A stretch of DNA of 13,975 bases from an uncultured Cytophagaceae bacterium (GTDB taxonomy: Bacteria; Bacteroidota; Bacteroidia; Cytophagales; Microscillaceae). The position numbers and the translations under genes are program-made. The DNA lies in the NCBI GenBank assembly GCA_937899305.1, contig CALDJV010000329.1, forward strand, positions 1-13,975, in the 5' to 3' direction. Below, piece by piece: positions 6,594 through 13,975 of this stretch; the first letter of the stretch is position 1; each line of letters begins with the position of its first letter. The notes under the pieces were generated by a model that was not told the origin of the DNA, did no database searches, and saw nothing but the letters and a program-made list of their open reading frames with translations.

Positions 6594-9260
6594 CTAGTAT
6601 TGTTCACACAAAATACGATGGTAATCGGCTTCTTTCATAATTTTATTCCAGATGGTTTTTCTCTGAAAATTGATATAGCTCACTACAAAGTTTTTACCTC
6701 CTGAATATTGACGCTCCGTAAAAAACATGGGTTGTTTCATGCTCCCTAAGTTGTAGATAAGGTCATATTCCATTGGAATCAACAATCCACGACGATTACT
6801 CAAAATGCCATACTTTCCTTTGGACACCAATGCTATGATTTCATCATGGTCTTTTTTGAGGTACTGTATTTGGCTAAACCCTTTGGTTTTGAGGCGTTGT
6901 TTGTTGATAAAATTGTATAAAAACCAATCCCCAGTCTCGTTTTTCAACAGAGCTACGCTATCAGTCCAATACTCGATCTTATCATATTTAGTAGAAATAA
7001 GTTCTTTGCCTTTGTCATCTACCAAGCCATATGACTTGGCTTTTCTGACAATGAACAAGCGATTGTCCTCTTGGAGGCTGTAAGGACGGGGCAATGCGGA
7101 AAATTTGGGCTCTATCTTAATTTTGCGTTTGTAATGATATAGTCCAAACTTACGATTGAGGAGTAAGCCTTGATATCCTCCTTTCAAATTGCTAATGCCT
7201 TGATACCTTATTGGTAATACAATTTTTCGGTTGGTATCTACCAATCCATATTTACCATAACGCCTGACACTGAACAGATCATTGGCCAGGATAGAAATTT
7301 CATCATAAACCGCCGAAAGCATCTTTTTACCTTGTTGGTTGATGAGTCCCTTTTTGCGTAACCGGGTTTCTATGTAAATGAAAGGTTTTGCTCCAGGATA
7401 ATTTCCTCTTTCTCCTCTTACATATTTATAAGGCGTAAGGTTCAGAGGCTTTTGCAGCCCCTTGAGTTTGGCCAATACTTGCTTGCCTTTGAAAGTCAGC
7501 AACGCATCGCCAATAAAAATCAACGAATCTCGTTTGAAAGGCTCCAAAATTCGGCCATAACGATCAATGGAACCCCACTTGCCTTTTTGCTTGGCAACAA
7601 AGAATTTACGATGGATACTTACTCGCTCGAAGGTCTCATTTGAAACAGGCTTCCCCTTACGGGTAAAAAGTTGCCACTGGGTAGAGTCTGAGGTGCGAGC
7701 CGCCCACCCTACATTCAAATCTTTGATGGTAGTATATTCAGGAGATAACACCAATTGCCCACTGGTATCTACTACTCCTTGTTTTTCTTGATCTATTACC
7801 TTGATGTACGCGTCGCCCATCCAAGCCACATCATCATATTTGAGTTGGATGCTAAATCGCTTGTTCAGAAATTGCTCAAAAATCTGCTTATTCTTGACCA
7901 ATGCATAACGGTTGTCTTTACGAAATTGAACAAAGCTATTGGCTTTTTTGTCAATTTCTGAAAAATTACAATCTACAATGAGTTTGCCATTATGGGTGGC
8001 CACTCCCCATAGGCCATTACGACGTACTTTCAAAAAATATTGGTTCAAAGGCTCTATTTTGTCGTATTTGATCGGCAAAATCTGAAATCCACTTTGATGA
8101 AAAGCCCCTTGAAAGCCATTTTTAGTGACAATAAATATTCCTCCATTCAGAGTTTCTATTTTATCATAATTTACCGCAACGACTTCACGGCCGAGTTTGT
8201 CTACTACTCCGGTCAAGTTGTTGCGCATCACCAATAAAAAATTGTCTTGAATACCGTCACAAAGGTAATCTTTATGAATTTGCTGGTATTTGATCGGAAT
8301 CCGTATTTGCCCAAAATGATCGATGAAACCATAACGACCTGCTTCCAAAATAGGAAAATACTGTAGGGTATCTACCGACAATAACTGAGTGACATAATCT
8401 ATTCGGTAATAATTGGCAAAACTCTCGTGAAATGCCCGCAGTTTACCTGCTTGTTGGTACAAACTCATTAACCAATCACCTGCTCGTTTGGCCGCGGTGC
8501 TATTGTCATATTTTTTTAAAAAAGCTTGATATGTGGCCGCTTGATGTTGTACCGATATCAGATTGAATAGCTGAGTGATGGCCGAATCACGGTAGGCATT
8601 TTTGGGGTTGTTTTTCAAAAACTCCTCTAGGCTTTTATAGGTACCTCGTTCGGTTTCGGCTTCATATACAAAAAAATCGATTCGTTTTTGAGCCTCTCCC
8701 ACTTGCGTCGCTTGAGGGTAAGTTTTGATAAAGTTTTGATAACCGCCAATGGTATGTGCTGCTTGCGTTGCCTGCCACGCCAATAAATTGCGTTGCTGAA
8801 TGGCTTGTTTTACTTCTCTAGCGGTAGTAAAACGCTGAATATAAGCTTGATAAGCAGGAATAGTATGCTGTTTTTTGGCCAATTCGAATGCGATACCTTC
8901 CACTTTCAATCGATGGCGATCAATCGCAGTTTGGGTAATTCCTACTTTGGCCCAAGTAGCAGCGTCATCAGGTTCTATTTGTGCATAATGCGATAAGGCC
9001 AATAAAATATGGGAATAGGAAGAGTCGACCTGATAGGCCGGATTTGCTTTAGTTAAAAAATACAAGGCATACACATAATGCGCTCCGGCATTGATGGGTT
9101 GCCTGCTAATGGCTTTGTCTAATAAAGATTTTACTTTTTCGTATCGTTCTTTTTGTAGCTGTTTATAGGCATTGGTCACCCGATCAGCCTGTACTTGTGC
9201 GGGAACTCCTACCCCTAAAACCAACAGTATGATTCCTAATAATCGTAATTGTTTTCTCAT
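6594..9260 (-). CDS. Exported WG-repeat protein with helical repeat N-terminal region
   Basis: The protein has 888 residues from the ATG at 9258-9260, with a signal peptide at about 1-25 (LLGIILLVLGVGVPAQVQA). Residues about 28-130 look TPR-like (LQKERYEKVKSLLDKAI..P). Residues about 133-285 contain four or five copies of a 35-37-residue helical unit of the form YQ.F+++YP followed by an Ala-rich helix. From about residue 305 to the end are WG-type repeats, a beta-strand unit seen as RYGFIDHFGQIRIPIKYQQI, KYGLVDTNRKIVLPIRYQGI, SYGLVDDKGKELISTKYDKI and KYGILSNRRGLLIPMEYDLI; there are about ten, several degenerate. WG (KWG) repeats are common in Bacteroidota and spirochaete envelope proteins, but their function is poorly defined. 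No catalytic motif, T9SS tail or lipobox is seen, so a periplasmic location is most likely. It is probably transcribed alone. Confidence 0.9.
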   Translation of the reverse strand: MRKQLRLLGIILLVLGVGVPAQVQADRVTNAYKQLQKERYEKVKSLLDKAISRQPINAGAHYVYALYFLTKANPAYQVDSSYSHILLALSHYAQIEPDDAATWAKVGITQTAIDRHRLKVEGIAFELAKKQHTIPAYQAYIQRFTTAREVKQAIQQRNLLAWQATQAAHTIGGYQNFIKTYPQATQVGEAQKRIDFFVYEAETERGTYKSLEEFLKNNPKNAYRDSAITQLFNLISVQHQAATYQAFLKKYDNSTAAKRAGDWLMSLYQQAGKLRAFHESFANYYRIDYVTQLLSVDTLQYFPILEAGRYGFIDHFGQIRIPIKYQQIHKDYLCDGIQDNFLLVMRNNLTGVVDKLGREVVAVNYDKIETLNGGIFIVTKNGFQGAFHQSGFQILPIKYDKIEPLNQYFLKVRRNGLWGVATHNGKLIVDCNFSEIDKKANSFVQFRKDNRYALVKNKQIFEQFLNKRFSIQLKYDDVAWMGDAYIKVIDQEKQGVVDTSGQLVLSPEYTTIKDLNVGWAARTSDSTQWQLFTRKGKPVSNETFERVSIHRKFFVAKQKGKWGSIDRYGRILEPFKRDSLIFIGDALLTFKGKQVLAKLKGLQKPLNLTPYKYVRGERGNYPGAKPFIYIETRLRKKGLINQQGKKMLSAVYDEISILANDLFSVRRYGKYGLVDTNRKIVLPIRYQGISNLKGGYQGLLLNRKFGLYHYKRKIKIEPKFSALPRPYSLQEDNRLFIVRKAKSYGLVDDKGKELISTKYDKIEYWTDSVALLKNETGDWFLYNFINKQRLKTKGFSQIQYLKKDHDEIIALVSKGKYGILSNRRGLLIPMEYDLIYNLGSMKQPMFFTERQYSGGKNFVVSYINFQRKTIWNKIMKEADYHRILCEQY

Positions 9261-9293
9261 CTCTAATGGCTAATTTTATTGCCCAGGTGTTTG

Positions 9294-9493
9294 GTAACAC
9301 GTTCGCAATAATTGTCGGCTTTCGCTTCATTGCTCCTTGCTATACTTCGTTACTTTTTAGCCGTTGGCAGAGCTCGGCACAGCAAAGCTGTAGCCATCGG
9401 TTTTGGCCGTAGCTATGGCTACGCCCGCAAAAAGTATCTCGTCTAGCTTCAAGCAATTTTGCCAAAATCGGACACTTATTTTGAAAGTGTTAC
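9294..9493. repeat. Palindrome-rich spacer block with 7-base inverted ends
   Basis: This is most of the 340-base gap between the WG-repeat gene and the next gene. gtaacac (9294-9300) is the reverse complement of gtgttac (9487-9493). Inside are several small stems: cggct/agccg (9316-9320, 9359-9363), acagc/gctgt (9379-9391), cgtagc/gctacg (9408-9413, 9418-9423), or instead gtagccat/atggctac (9390-9397, 9415-9422), and acactt/aagtgt (9472-9477, 9485-9490). The block looks more GC-rich than the rest of the spacer and holds no plausible gene. A dispersed intergenic repeat or a structured RNA are both possible. The end repeats are short enough to be chance. Confidence 0.4.
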
Positions 9494-9509
9494 TTAGTTC
9501 TTCTAATCT

Positions 9510-9542
9510 ATAGTTGACCAACGCCCAGCGTTGGTCAACTAT
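9510..9542. terminator. Perfect 15-base palindrome, likely terminator of the DUF3298-type gene
   Basis: atagttgaccaacgc (9510-9524) and its exact reverse complement (9528-9542) are separated by only three bases. It sits 58 bases past the stop of the gene ending at 9601 on the - strand, where a transcript end is expected. No T-tract follows on either strand, so it is not a textbook terminator; a repeat-type palindrome or a dyad bound by a protein are alternatives. Confidence 0.55.
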
Positions 9543-9600
9543 TTGAGTTCATTACGCAAAAATACAGAAGAAATGAGCAGGTGAAGCATTTTTTCGAGTT

Positions 9601-10716
9601 TTATCGCATATAAGTACGCAAAGGGGTGCGTCTTTTGATATAACGCTTGATTTGGCGATAGGGTACCACAGTCAAGCGTGACCCCGCCACATAGGGTCCG
9701 ATTTCATAAGTATTGTAAAAAAAAGCAATGCCATCGGGGCGTGGATAAATGTTTTCGGCTATAGGTGGTTTTTCACTATTGATGGCTACTTTGGACAATG
9801 ACTCGTTGGGTTTCAATTGGGCATCTTTGCGAATTTGCTTGGCGATGAGGGCTTGAATAGCCGCCTCAGCTCCAGGGTACCACAATTCTGGTATTTGGAT
9901 CAAACTACCATCTCTAAGATTAAAAGTATAGTAAGTACTGTTGTAGTATCCATGAGCACCTCCGGTAAAACCGCTTTGATTATAAACCAAAGTCAGGATA
10001 TTTTTTTCGTTTACTTCGATCGTGATCAAGTTTTCTTCATTGAAAAAAACACCATTGTCACCATTCTCTTTTTTAAAATCTTCAAATTCTTTTACAAACT
10101 TCCTAATTCTCTGTTCGTAGTTTTTCACCAACCTTTCCTGAATAAATTGGTTGATTTTATCGGCCACCTTTCCTCCTTGAAAACGAGGATACAAAAACGA
10201 AATCGTTACCCCACGAGGTGAATCCTTGCCTAATACATTTGCCTCATCTATGTACAACATTTCAGCCCGAATACCTCCCCGATAGTTCTCTTTGAGCTCA
10301 AAGGGATACGATTTTTTGCCATCGGCCGAAGTCCAGGTACCTACTATTTTTTTGGTGGTGGCATCGTAGCGTCCGGCAAAGGCCCCCGTTTTTACCCATT
10401 TGCTATTTTGCTGGGTCTTTTCTTCGGCCAAAATGCTGCCGTTTGCCTTCCAAGTGCCATTGAGGCGAAGGTATCCTTTGGTACGCTTGTAGTAATAATA
10501 TCCGGTCAGATTGTTTTTTTCCGTTTTCCCTCGTTTTTGTTTATTAAGGGTCATCATCACTTTCCAGCGTCCATTGATTTTTCCCACAAAAAACTTATGG
10601 TCATAATCACCCGAAGGACTCGGCTTGGCTTGCCCCTTGGCTTCCGTTTCTGAGATGATTAATGCCCCTAGGATAACCATGAAGCACAATAAATAGGAGA
10701 TGTATTTTTGTTTCAT
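9601..10716 (-). CDS. Exported DUF4163/DUF3298 (RsiV-like) domain protein
   Basis: The protein has 371 residues from the ATG at 10714-10716. A hydrophobic stretch at residues 6-21 (ISYLLCFMVILGALII) indicates a signal peptide; Cys11 lies inside it and no convincing lipobox is seen. Residues about 38-141 are a beta-rich region with two similar halves (GYYYYKRTKGYLRLNGTWKANG and GRYDATTKKIVGTWTSADG), a pattern found in many Bacteroidota periplasmic proteins. Residues about 150-360 match the DUF4163 plus DUF3298 layout, with SGFTGGAHGYYNSTYYTFNLRDG (key GGAHG at 252-256) and the C-terminal FYNTYEIGPYVAGS...VVPY. That domain pair occurs in the anti-sigma factor RsiV, which binds lysozyme, and in peptidoglycan deacetylase PdaC. 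Here there is no deacetylase domain, no cytoplasmic anti-sigma part and no sigma-factor gene beside it, so the role is open; binding of a cell-wall ligand is a guess. Confidence 0.82.
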   Translation of the reverse strand: MKQKYISYLLCFMVILGALIISETEAKGQAKPSPSGDYDHKFFVGKINGRWKVMMTLNKQKRGKTEKNNLTGYYYYKRTKGYLRLNGTWKANGSILAEEKTQQNSKWVKTGAFAGRYDATTKKIVGTWTSADGKKSYPFELKENYRGGIRAEMLYIDEANVLGKDSPRGVTISFLYPRFQGGKVADKINQFIQERLVKNYEQRIRKFVKEFEDFKKENGDNGVFFNEENLITIEVNEKNILTLVYNQSGFTGGAHGYYNSTYYTFNLRDGSLIQIPELWYPGAEAAIQALIAKQIRKDAQLKPNESLSKVAINSEKPPIAENIYPRPDGIAFFYNTYEIGPYVAGSRLTVVPYRQIKRYIKRRTPLRTYMR

Positions 10717-10914
10717 AAAGGTAATTTTTGATATAAATCTATTGTGTACCGATCAATGTTGTTCCCATTCACAAAGCATTGCCCTATTTTTGAAACAAGG
10801 ATAGAACGGGTTGGTCTTCTATATCTCTTTTATAGAGAAAACAGCATTTGTATACTGATTTTCGCCTAATTTAATGAATTAACCATTGTTTTACCGAATT
10901 ATTGCCATTACCCA

Positions 10915-11976
10915 CTAAAAAACTGGTCGGTACTGGTGGTACCAATCTCCCATGATTTGCTCCGTTTTCACCAATTGTCCCTGAATACGAGGTGCCTCAA
11001 TTCCCTCATTGAATACCGCTTGAGTACTTTTGAAAACACGCGCTTCATCCCATAGATGTTGATCAGCCAACAAGTTGATCAAAGTACTGCCTCCCTCCAC
11101 AATGACTGAGCGAATTTTCTTTTCATACAAATCCAGCATCATTTCTTCCAAAAAGTTGTCATCTTCCAGTTTTACAAACTCTAGGTTAGGGGTTTTGCTC
11201 TGCCTGAGCACATTATAGACCAAAGTAGGCTGATTCTGATTGTATAAATCAAGTTCTGCAGGTAATTTTAAGTGACGGTCTATCGCAATACGAGTAGGGT
11301 TGCGCCCTTTCCAGTGTCGAGCGTTGAGTTGAGGATTGTCATGACGCGCAGTATTGCTCCCTACCAAAATACCATCTTCCTCGGTACGCCATTTATGCAC
11401 CAAAGCTCGAGACATTTCATTGCTAATCCATTTCGATTCGTAATTTTTGCGAGCAATGAATCCATCAGCGGTTTCGGCCCACTTAAAGATGATGTAGGGC
11501 CGTTTTTTGAGCACTCCAGTGAAAAACCGTTTGTTCATTTCGTCCCCTTGTTTGGCCAAAATTCCAGTCACTACCTCGATGCCCGCGTTTTCGAGTTTCT
11601 CGATGCCTTTCCCTCCTACCAATGGGTGAGGATCTGGATTGCAAATCACCACTCGTTTCACTTGGTGTTTTGCTAACATATCGGCACAAGGAGGCGTTTT
11701 TCCAAAGTGAGCACAAGGTTCAAGGGTCACATATACTGTAGACTCTGACAATAATTCTTTATGTTCTACCGATCGCACCGCATTTACCTCGGCGTGACCT
11801 TCACCATACTTTTGATGCCAGCCTTCGCCAATAATTCGTTGCTGATGCACAATCACGCAGCCTACCAGGGGGTTGGGGCTTACATGTCCTGCTCCTAAAA
11901 TGGCTAAATCGAGCGCCCGTTGCATAAATTTTTCATCTATTGAGTTTTGTGCAGGGCCAGCAGCTTGGTCATTCAT
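10915..11976 (-). CDS. ribD: Bifunctional pyrimidine deaminase/reductase RibD
   Basis: The 353-residue product from the ATG at 11974-11976 has the usual length and two-domain order of RibD, which carries out the deaminase and NADPH-dependent reductase steps after GTP cyclohydrolase II in riboflavin synthesis, in the cytoplasm. The N-terminal deaminase has MQRALDLAILGAGHVSPNPLVG, the zinc and catalytic motif HAEVNAV (His61, Glu63) and the second zinc motif PCAHFGKTPPC (Cys88, Cys97). The C-terminal reductase (about 158-353) has FKWAETADGFIA, VGSNTARHDNPQLNAR and VEGGSTLI. All key residues appear intact. No other riboflavin gene lies within the window and no FMN riboswitch is evident in the 304-base gap before it, so it seems to be a stand-alone gene, as is common for scattered rib genes in Bacteroidota. 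The next gene downstream starts about 200 bases on. Confidence 0.97.
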   Translation of the reverse strand: MNDQAAGPAQNSIDEKFMQRALDLAILGAGHVSPNPLVGCVIVHQQRIIGEGWHQKYGEGHAEVNAVRSVEHKELLSESTVYVTLEPCAHFGKTPPCADMLAKHQVKRVVICNPDPHPLVGGKGIEKLENAGIEVVTGILAKQGDEMNKRFFTGVLKKRPYIIFKWAETADGFIARKNYESKWISNEMSRALVHKWRTEEDGILVGSNTARHDNPQLNARHWKGRNPTRIAIDRHLKLPAELDLYNQNQPTLVYNVLRQSKTPNLEFVKLEDDNFLEEMMLDLYEKKIRSVIVEGGSTLINLLADQHLWDEARVFKSTQAVFNEGIEAPRIQGQLVKTEQIMGDWYHQYRPVF

Positions 11977-12060
11977 AAAAAGAATTGATTTGTGAAATTA
12001 CAATTTAGCCAAATCCCCTATAATGCCATACATGAAGTCAGGCTTTGTACATATATTTTA

Positions 12061-12093
12061 TAAAAAAGCCCTCTCCTATAATAAGAGAAGGCT
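12061..12093 (-). terminator. Second terminator-like hairpin upstream of ribD
   Basis: agccctctc (12067-12075) pairs with gagaaggct (12085-12093) apart from one C-A mismatch, with a nine-base loop. On the - strand the stem runs straight into ttttttataaaa, a good T-tract. It is about 190 bases past the stop of the barrel gene and about 85 bases before the ribD start, so it may be a backup terminator or end a short RNA begun in the spacer. Confidence 0.6.
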
Positions 12094-12179
12094 CAATGAA
12101 TATTTTTTGAACTATCTATTTAGTAAAACTACATAAATAACTTAATCCATTTGACTAATTTCTTGCCGCCATGCGTCCC

Positions 12180-12211
12180 AAAAAAATAGTGCGAATAACG
12201 CTGCTATTCGC
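12180..12211 (-). terminator. Terminator-like hairpin after the outer-membrane barrel gene
   Basis: gcgaata (12191-12197) and tattcgc (12205-12211) are perfect reverse complements with a seven-base loop. On the - strand the stem is followed after four bases by seven T. It is about 70 bases after the barrel gene stop, fitting the primary transcript end. Confidence 0.6.
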
Positions 12212-12280
12212 CAATTTTTTCAGTCGCCTGACAACAAGCTATTGCATCAAATCTGGATTAGTTTATTTTTTCCGTTTTAC

Positions 12281-13312
12281 TTAATTAGGTAACAAACGAG
12301 GAATCTTTCCAAAGTAAGTACTAATGGTGAGTTGTACCATAAAAAGGCGATCGTTACCCGCCACTCTTCCTCGCGGTGTGCCTGGTTCAAAACCGGCCAG
12401 GTTTCGATAAATGGTGCCATCGGAACCAGTATACAAAAAGACCCCTCTTTCCCCAGTAAGAGTCGCCAAATCCGGGCTTGGCTCAAGGGTTCTATTGGCA
12501 TATTGTCGTGACAAATTACTAGGTAATGCGTCTAATGATGGATAATTACCTTGACCTACATCATCTACAAAATCGGTCAACAGCAATCTAATACCTCCTC
12601 TTAATGATACTGTCCAGCGCTTGGCAAAATGAAAACGTCCTCCAATTCCTAAGGGAATGGCAGTAGAGGTAAGTGAATAACCTGGTAGGTCTTGTCCCTC
12701 AGTGGTCAAGTCTCGAAGATTAAGGTATGATCCAGAAAATTCATCAAAGGTTTGAGGATTGTGTTTGAAAAAGGTAAATCCAGCATAAACAAACCCTGAA
12801 GCTTTGGAGGTGTGATCAGGCATAAACGGAAAAAAATCAAACTCCCCAGTAATGCTGAATTCTTGGATGCGATTGCGAAAATTTAAGTTCTGGGCTCTTC
12901 GTTCTAGGTCTGGGCTTTGGCTATCGTTGCCTCCAATGGAACCTACCGCAAAACTGGCCCGAGCCCGCAAATAAGGGGTAAAATGTAAAAATAAACTGGC
13001 ACCATAGGTAATGTTGGAACCAAAACCGAATTTAGAATAGATATCTCCCTGATAATGAATAAACCCACTCGAAATACCAAAGCTAAAGTAAGGGTCAAAA
13101 GGCGCCTTTCGTTGAAATGGCATAGCCACTTCTTTTAGGCTTTCACTACCTCCTTGAGTAGTTAATAAATCGGTAGATGATAAGTTGAGCCTTTTTTGCT
13201 CTAAAACGGATGTTTTGGGCGCATCAAAAAAATGCCTTTGTTGTAACCGTTGTCCTTGTACTGCCTTTGCTACAATGAATGTACAACATAGCGTAATCCA
13301 CAATTTTTGCAT
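12281..13312 (-). CDS. Outer-membrane beta-barrel protein, DUF6089-like
   Basis: The protein has 343 residues from the ATG at 13310-13312, with a signal peptide of about 20 residues (MQKLWITLCCTFIVAKAVQG). After a short Gln-rich linker, residues about 75-343 alternate in the way of membrane beta-strands: FSFGISSGFIHYQGDIYSK, YGASLFLHFTPYLRARASFAVG, IQEFSITGEFDFFPFMP, GFVYAGFTFFKHNPQTF, IPLGIGGRFHFAKRWTVSLRGGIRLLLTDFVDDV. Near its end it has FMVQLTISTYFGKIP. The H/NYxGD-type motif near the first strand, the FTPYLxxRxSFxxG segment and the hNP motif are typical of the DUF6089 outer-membrane barrel family of Bacteroidota (family knowledge, recalled not searched). Function is unknown; some members are linked to gliding or envelope assembly. 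The TonB-C gene lies 248 bases upstream in the same direction, too far to assume an operon. Confidence 0.87.
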   Translation of the reverse strand: MQKLWITLCCTFIVAKAVQGQRLQQRHFFDAPKTSVLEQKRLNLSSTDLLTTQGGSESLKEVAMPFQRKAPFDPYFSFGISSGFIHYQGDIYSKFGFGSNITYGASLFLHFTPYLRARASFAVGSIGGNDSQSPDLERRAQNLNFRNRIQEFSITGEFDFFPFMPDHTSKASGFVYAGFTFFKHNPQTFDEFSGSYLNLRDLTTEGQDLPGYSLTSTAIPLGIGGRFHFAKRWTVSLRGGIRLLLTDFVDDVGQGNYPSLDALPSNLSRQYANRTLEPSPDLATLTGERGVFLYTGSDGTIYRNLAGFEPGTPRGRVAGNDRLFMVQLTISTYFGKIPRLLPN

Positions 13313-13560
13313 CGATGTAATTATTGATTGATATGTACTGCAAGCTCGTAACTAACCACTCAACTTGAGGCTTATTTGGCTTCCTCAATGTGGCTGTTTG
13401 TTTATACTTTGCTCAAGATTCTTGCTAATTTGTTAAAAACGTTGTCTAAAAGTGATGGTTAGGTGGGCTGGTGTAATTTCAACGAATAATTAACAAAAAT
13501 ATGATGATTGAAGGATTATCCTATCATAATTACAATTTTTATGTTTTTAGGGCAGTTCCC

Positions 13561-13974
13561 TCATTGTTTATCACCAAAAGGAATCGTCACTATATTCAAA
13601 GAGATCACCCCTCTTCCGTAAAAACGAGCTGGAATCCATCGCCCCAAGCGCCTCAACAAACGAACTGCTTCTCGATCAAATTTCTTATCCAGACCTTTCA
13701 ATACTTTGATATTGTGTAACTGTCCATCTTCTGATACTACAAACTGAACTGTTACTTCCCCAGTTACTTTTTCTTGGCGAGAAATTTTCCTGAGACGTGA
13801 ATACTCCTGTACATACATTGCCAAATTTTGCTTCAAGTCTTCTTTACGCCAAGTATATTTGTATTTCCCTCTCAATCCATGAAAACGAGGCCAGGCAGAC
13901 TTATTTGGAATTCTAAATACCTCCACTTTCTCTTCAATAGGAGCCTCCTCAGGGGGAGTTGTTTTATTCACTAA
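13561..13974 (-). CDS. TonB C-terminal domain protein, N-terminal part outside window
   Basis: The frame is open to the right edge, and the apparent first residue is only a GTG at 13969-13971 preceded by another sense codon, so the true start is beyond the window. The visible 138 residues end at a TGA (13561-13563). A Pro/Glu-rich stretch (TTPPEEAPIEEKVEV) typical of TonB linkers comes first. Then comes a basic helical region, and the TonB-C fold: GEVTVQFVVSEDGQLHNIKVLKG, KFDREAVRLLRRLGRWIPARFYGRGV and a closing IVTIPF. These match the pattern G.V.V.F.V..DG, D.EA, W.PA and G..V of energy transducers that drive outer-membrane transporters. Many Bacteroidota TonB-C proteins do other work, for example as tails of M56 peptidase-like sensors, and the missing N-terminus would decide which this is. 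Confidence 0.85.
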   Translation of the reverse strand, partial: LVNKTTPPEEAPIEEKVEVFRIPNKSAWPRFHGLRGKYKYTWRKEDLKQNLAMYVQEYSRLRKISRQEKVTGEVTVQFVVSEDGQLHNIKVLKGLDKKFDREAVRLLRRLGRWIPARFYGRGVISLNIVTIPFGDKQ

Positions 13975-13975
13975 G

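Larger units (their letters stand above)
11977..12280. other. 304-base spacer before ribD with two terminator-like hairpins
   Basis: This non-coding stretch lies between the outer-membrane barrel gene and ribD, both on the - strand. It holds two hairpins listed separately (12180-12211 and 12061-12093), which would end the barrel transcript. The part nearest ribD (11977-12060) must hold the ribD promoter, but I find no clear TAnnTTTG box on the - strand. No small gene or RNA family is recognised. Confidence 0.6.

Noticed and set aside
6443..6640. Short + strand open frame of 65 codons in the gap between the NHL-repeat and WG-repeat genes
   Set aside because: It runs across the terminator hairpin and into the 3' end of the WG-repeat gene, and its translation shows no recognisable feature.
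10815..10845. Weak tctata/tataga inverted repeat between ribD and the DUF3298-type gene
   Set aside because: The stem is short and AT-only and is common by chance; it has no T-tract suited to ending ribD.
11977..12060. Possible FMN riboswitch in front of ribD
   Set aside because: I could not find the conserved RFN-element core segments or a multi-stem layout in the leader.
12277..12501. 74-codon - strand frame overlapping the end of the barrel gene
   Set aside because: It is an alternative-frame shadow; the barrel frame has the strand pattern and a normal C-terminal end.
13494..13501. caaaaata, which is tatttttg on the - strand, a match to the Bacteroidota -7 box TAnnTTTG upstream of the barrel gene
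   Set aside because: No -33 TTG/TTTG box lies at the expected distance (nearest about 31 bases away), and the match is likely by chance in AT-rich DNA; the leader would be about 175 bases.

Overview
The window looks like a piece of a Bacteroidota chromosome, most likely a marine gliding Cytophagales bacterium of the Microscilla kind (inference). Pointers to this are a type IX secretion (T9SS) C-terminal sorting domain, WG-repeat, DUF6089-like barrel, TonB-C and TPR-CHAT proteins, no Shine-Dalgarno sequences before the starts, and loosely packed single genes separated by hairpin-rich AT-rich spacers. No tRNA, rRNA, CRISPR array, transposase, integrase or phage gene is visible.

Layout. The left edge (2-2869, + strand) holds a TPR-CHAT protein whose 5' end lies outside the window; the reading frame is open to base 2. 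All other genes are on the - strand. After a structured convergent spacer (2870-3169) come a secreted protein with 12 NHL-like blades, three Fn3 domains and a T9SS tail (3170-6379), a strong terminator (6511-6550), an exported WG-repeat protein with a helical N-terminal part (6594-9260), a 340-base palindrome-rich spacer (9261-9600), an exported DUF4163/DUF3298-type protein (9601-10716), ribD (10915-11976), a 304-base spacer with two terminator-like hairpins (11977-12280), an outer-membrane beta-barrel protein (12281-13312), and the C-terminal half of a TonB-C protein cut by the right edge (13561 onwards).

How the genes relate. Gaps of 200-340 bases and hairpins between most genes suggest independent transcription units rather than one operon. 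The common theme is the cell envelope: five of the seven genes encode exported, surface, outer-membrane or TonB-like products. ribD is the only clear housekeeping enzyme (riboflavin synthesis) and has no other rib gene beside it here. The TPR-CHAT protein, with an intact His/Cys dyad, is the best candidate for a signalling or defence role, but its upstream partners are not in the window. The most unusual non-coding signals are a 263-base spacer segment (2876-3138) bounded by inverted copies of a tandem heptamer and carrying mutually exclusive or pseudoknot-forming stems, and a 200-base palindrome-rich block (9294-9493).
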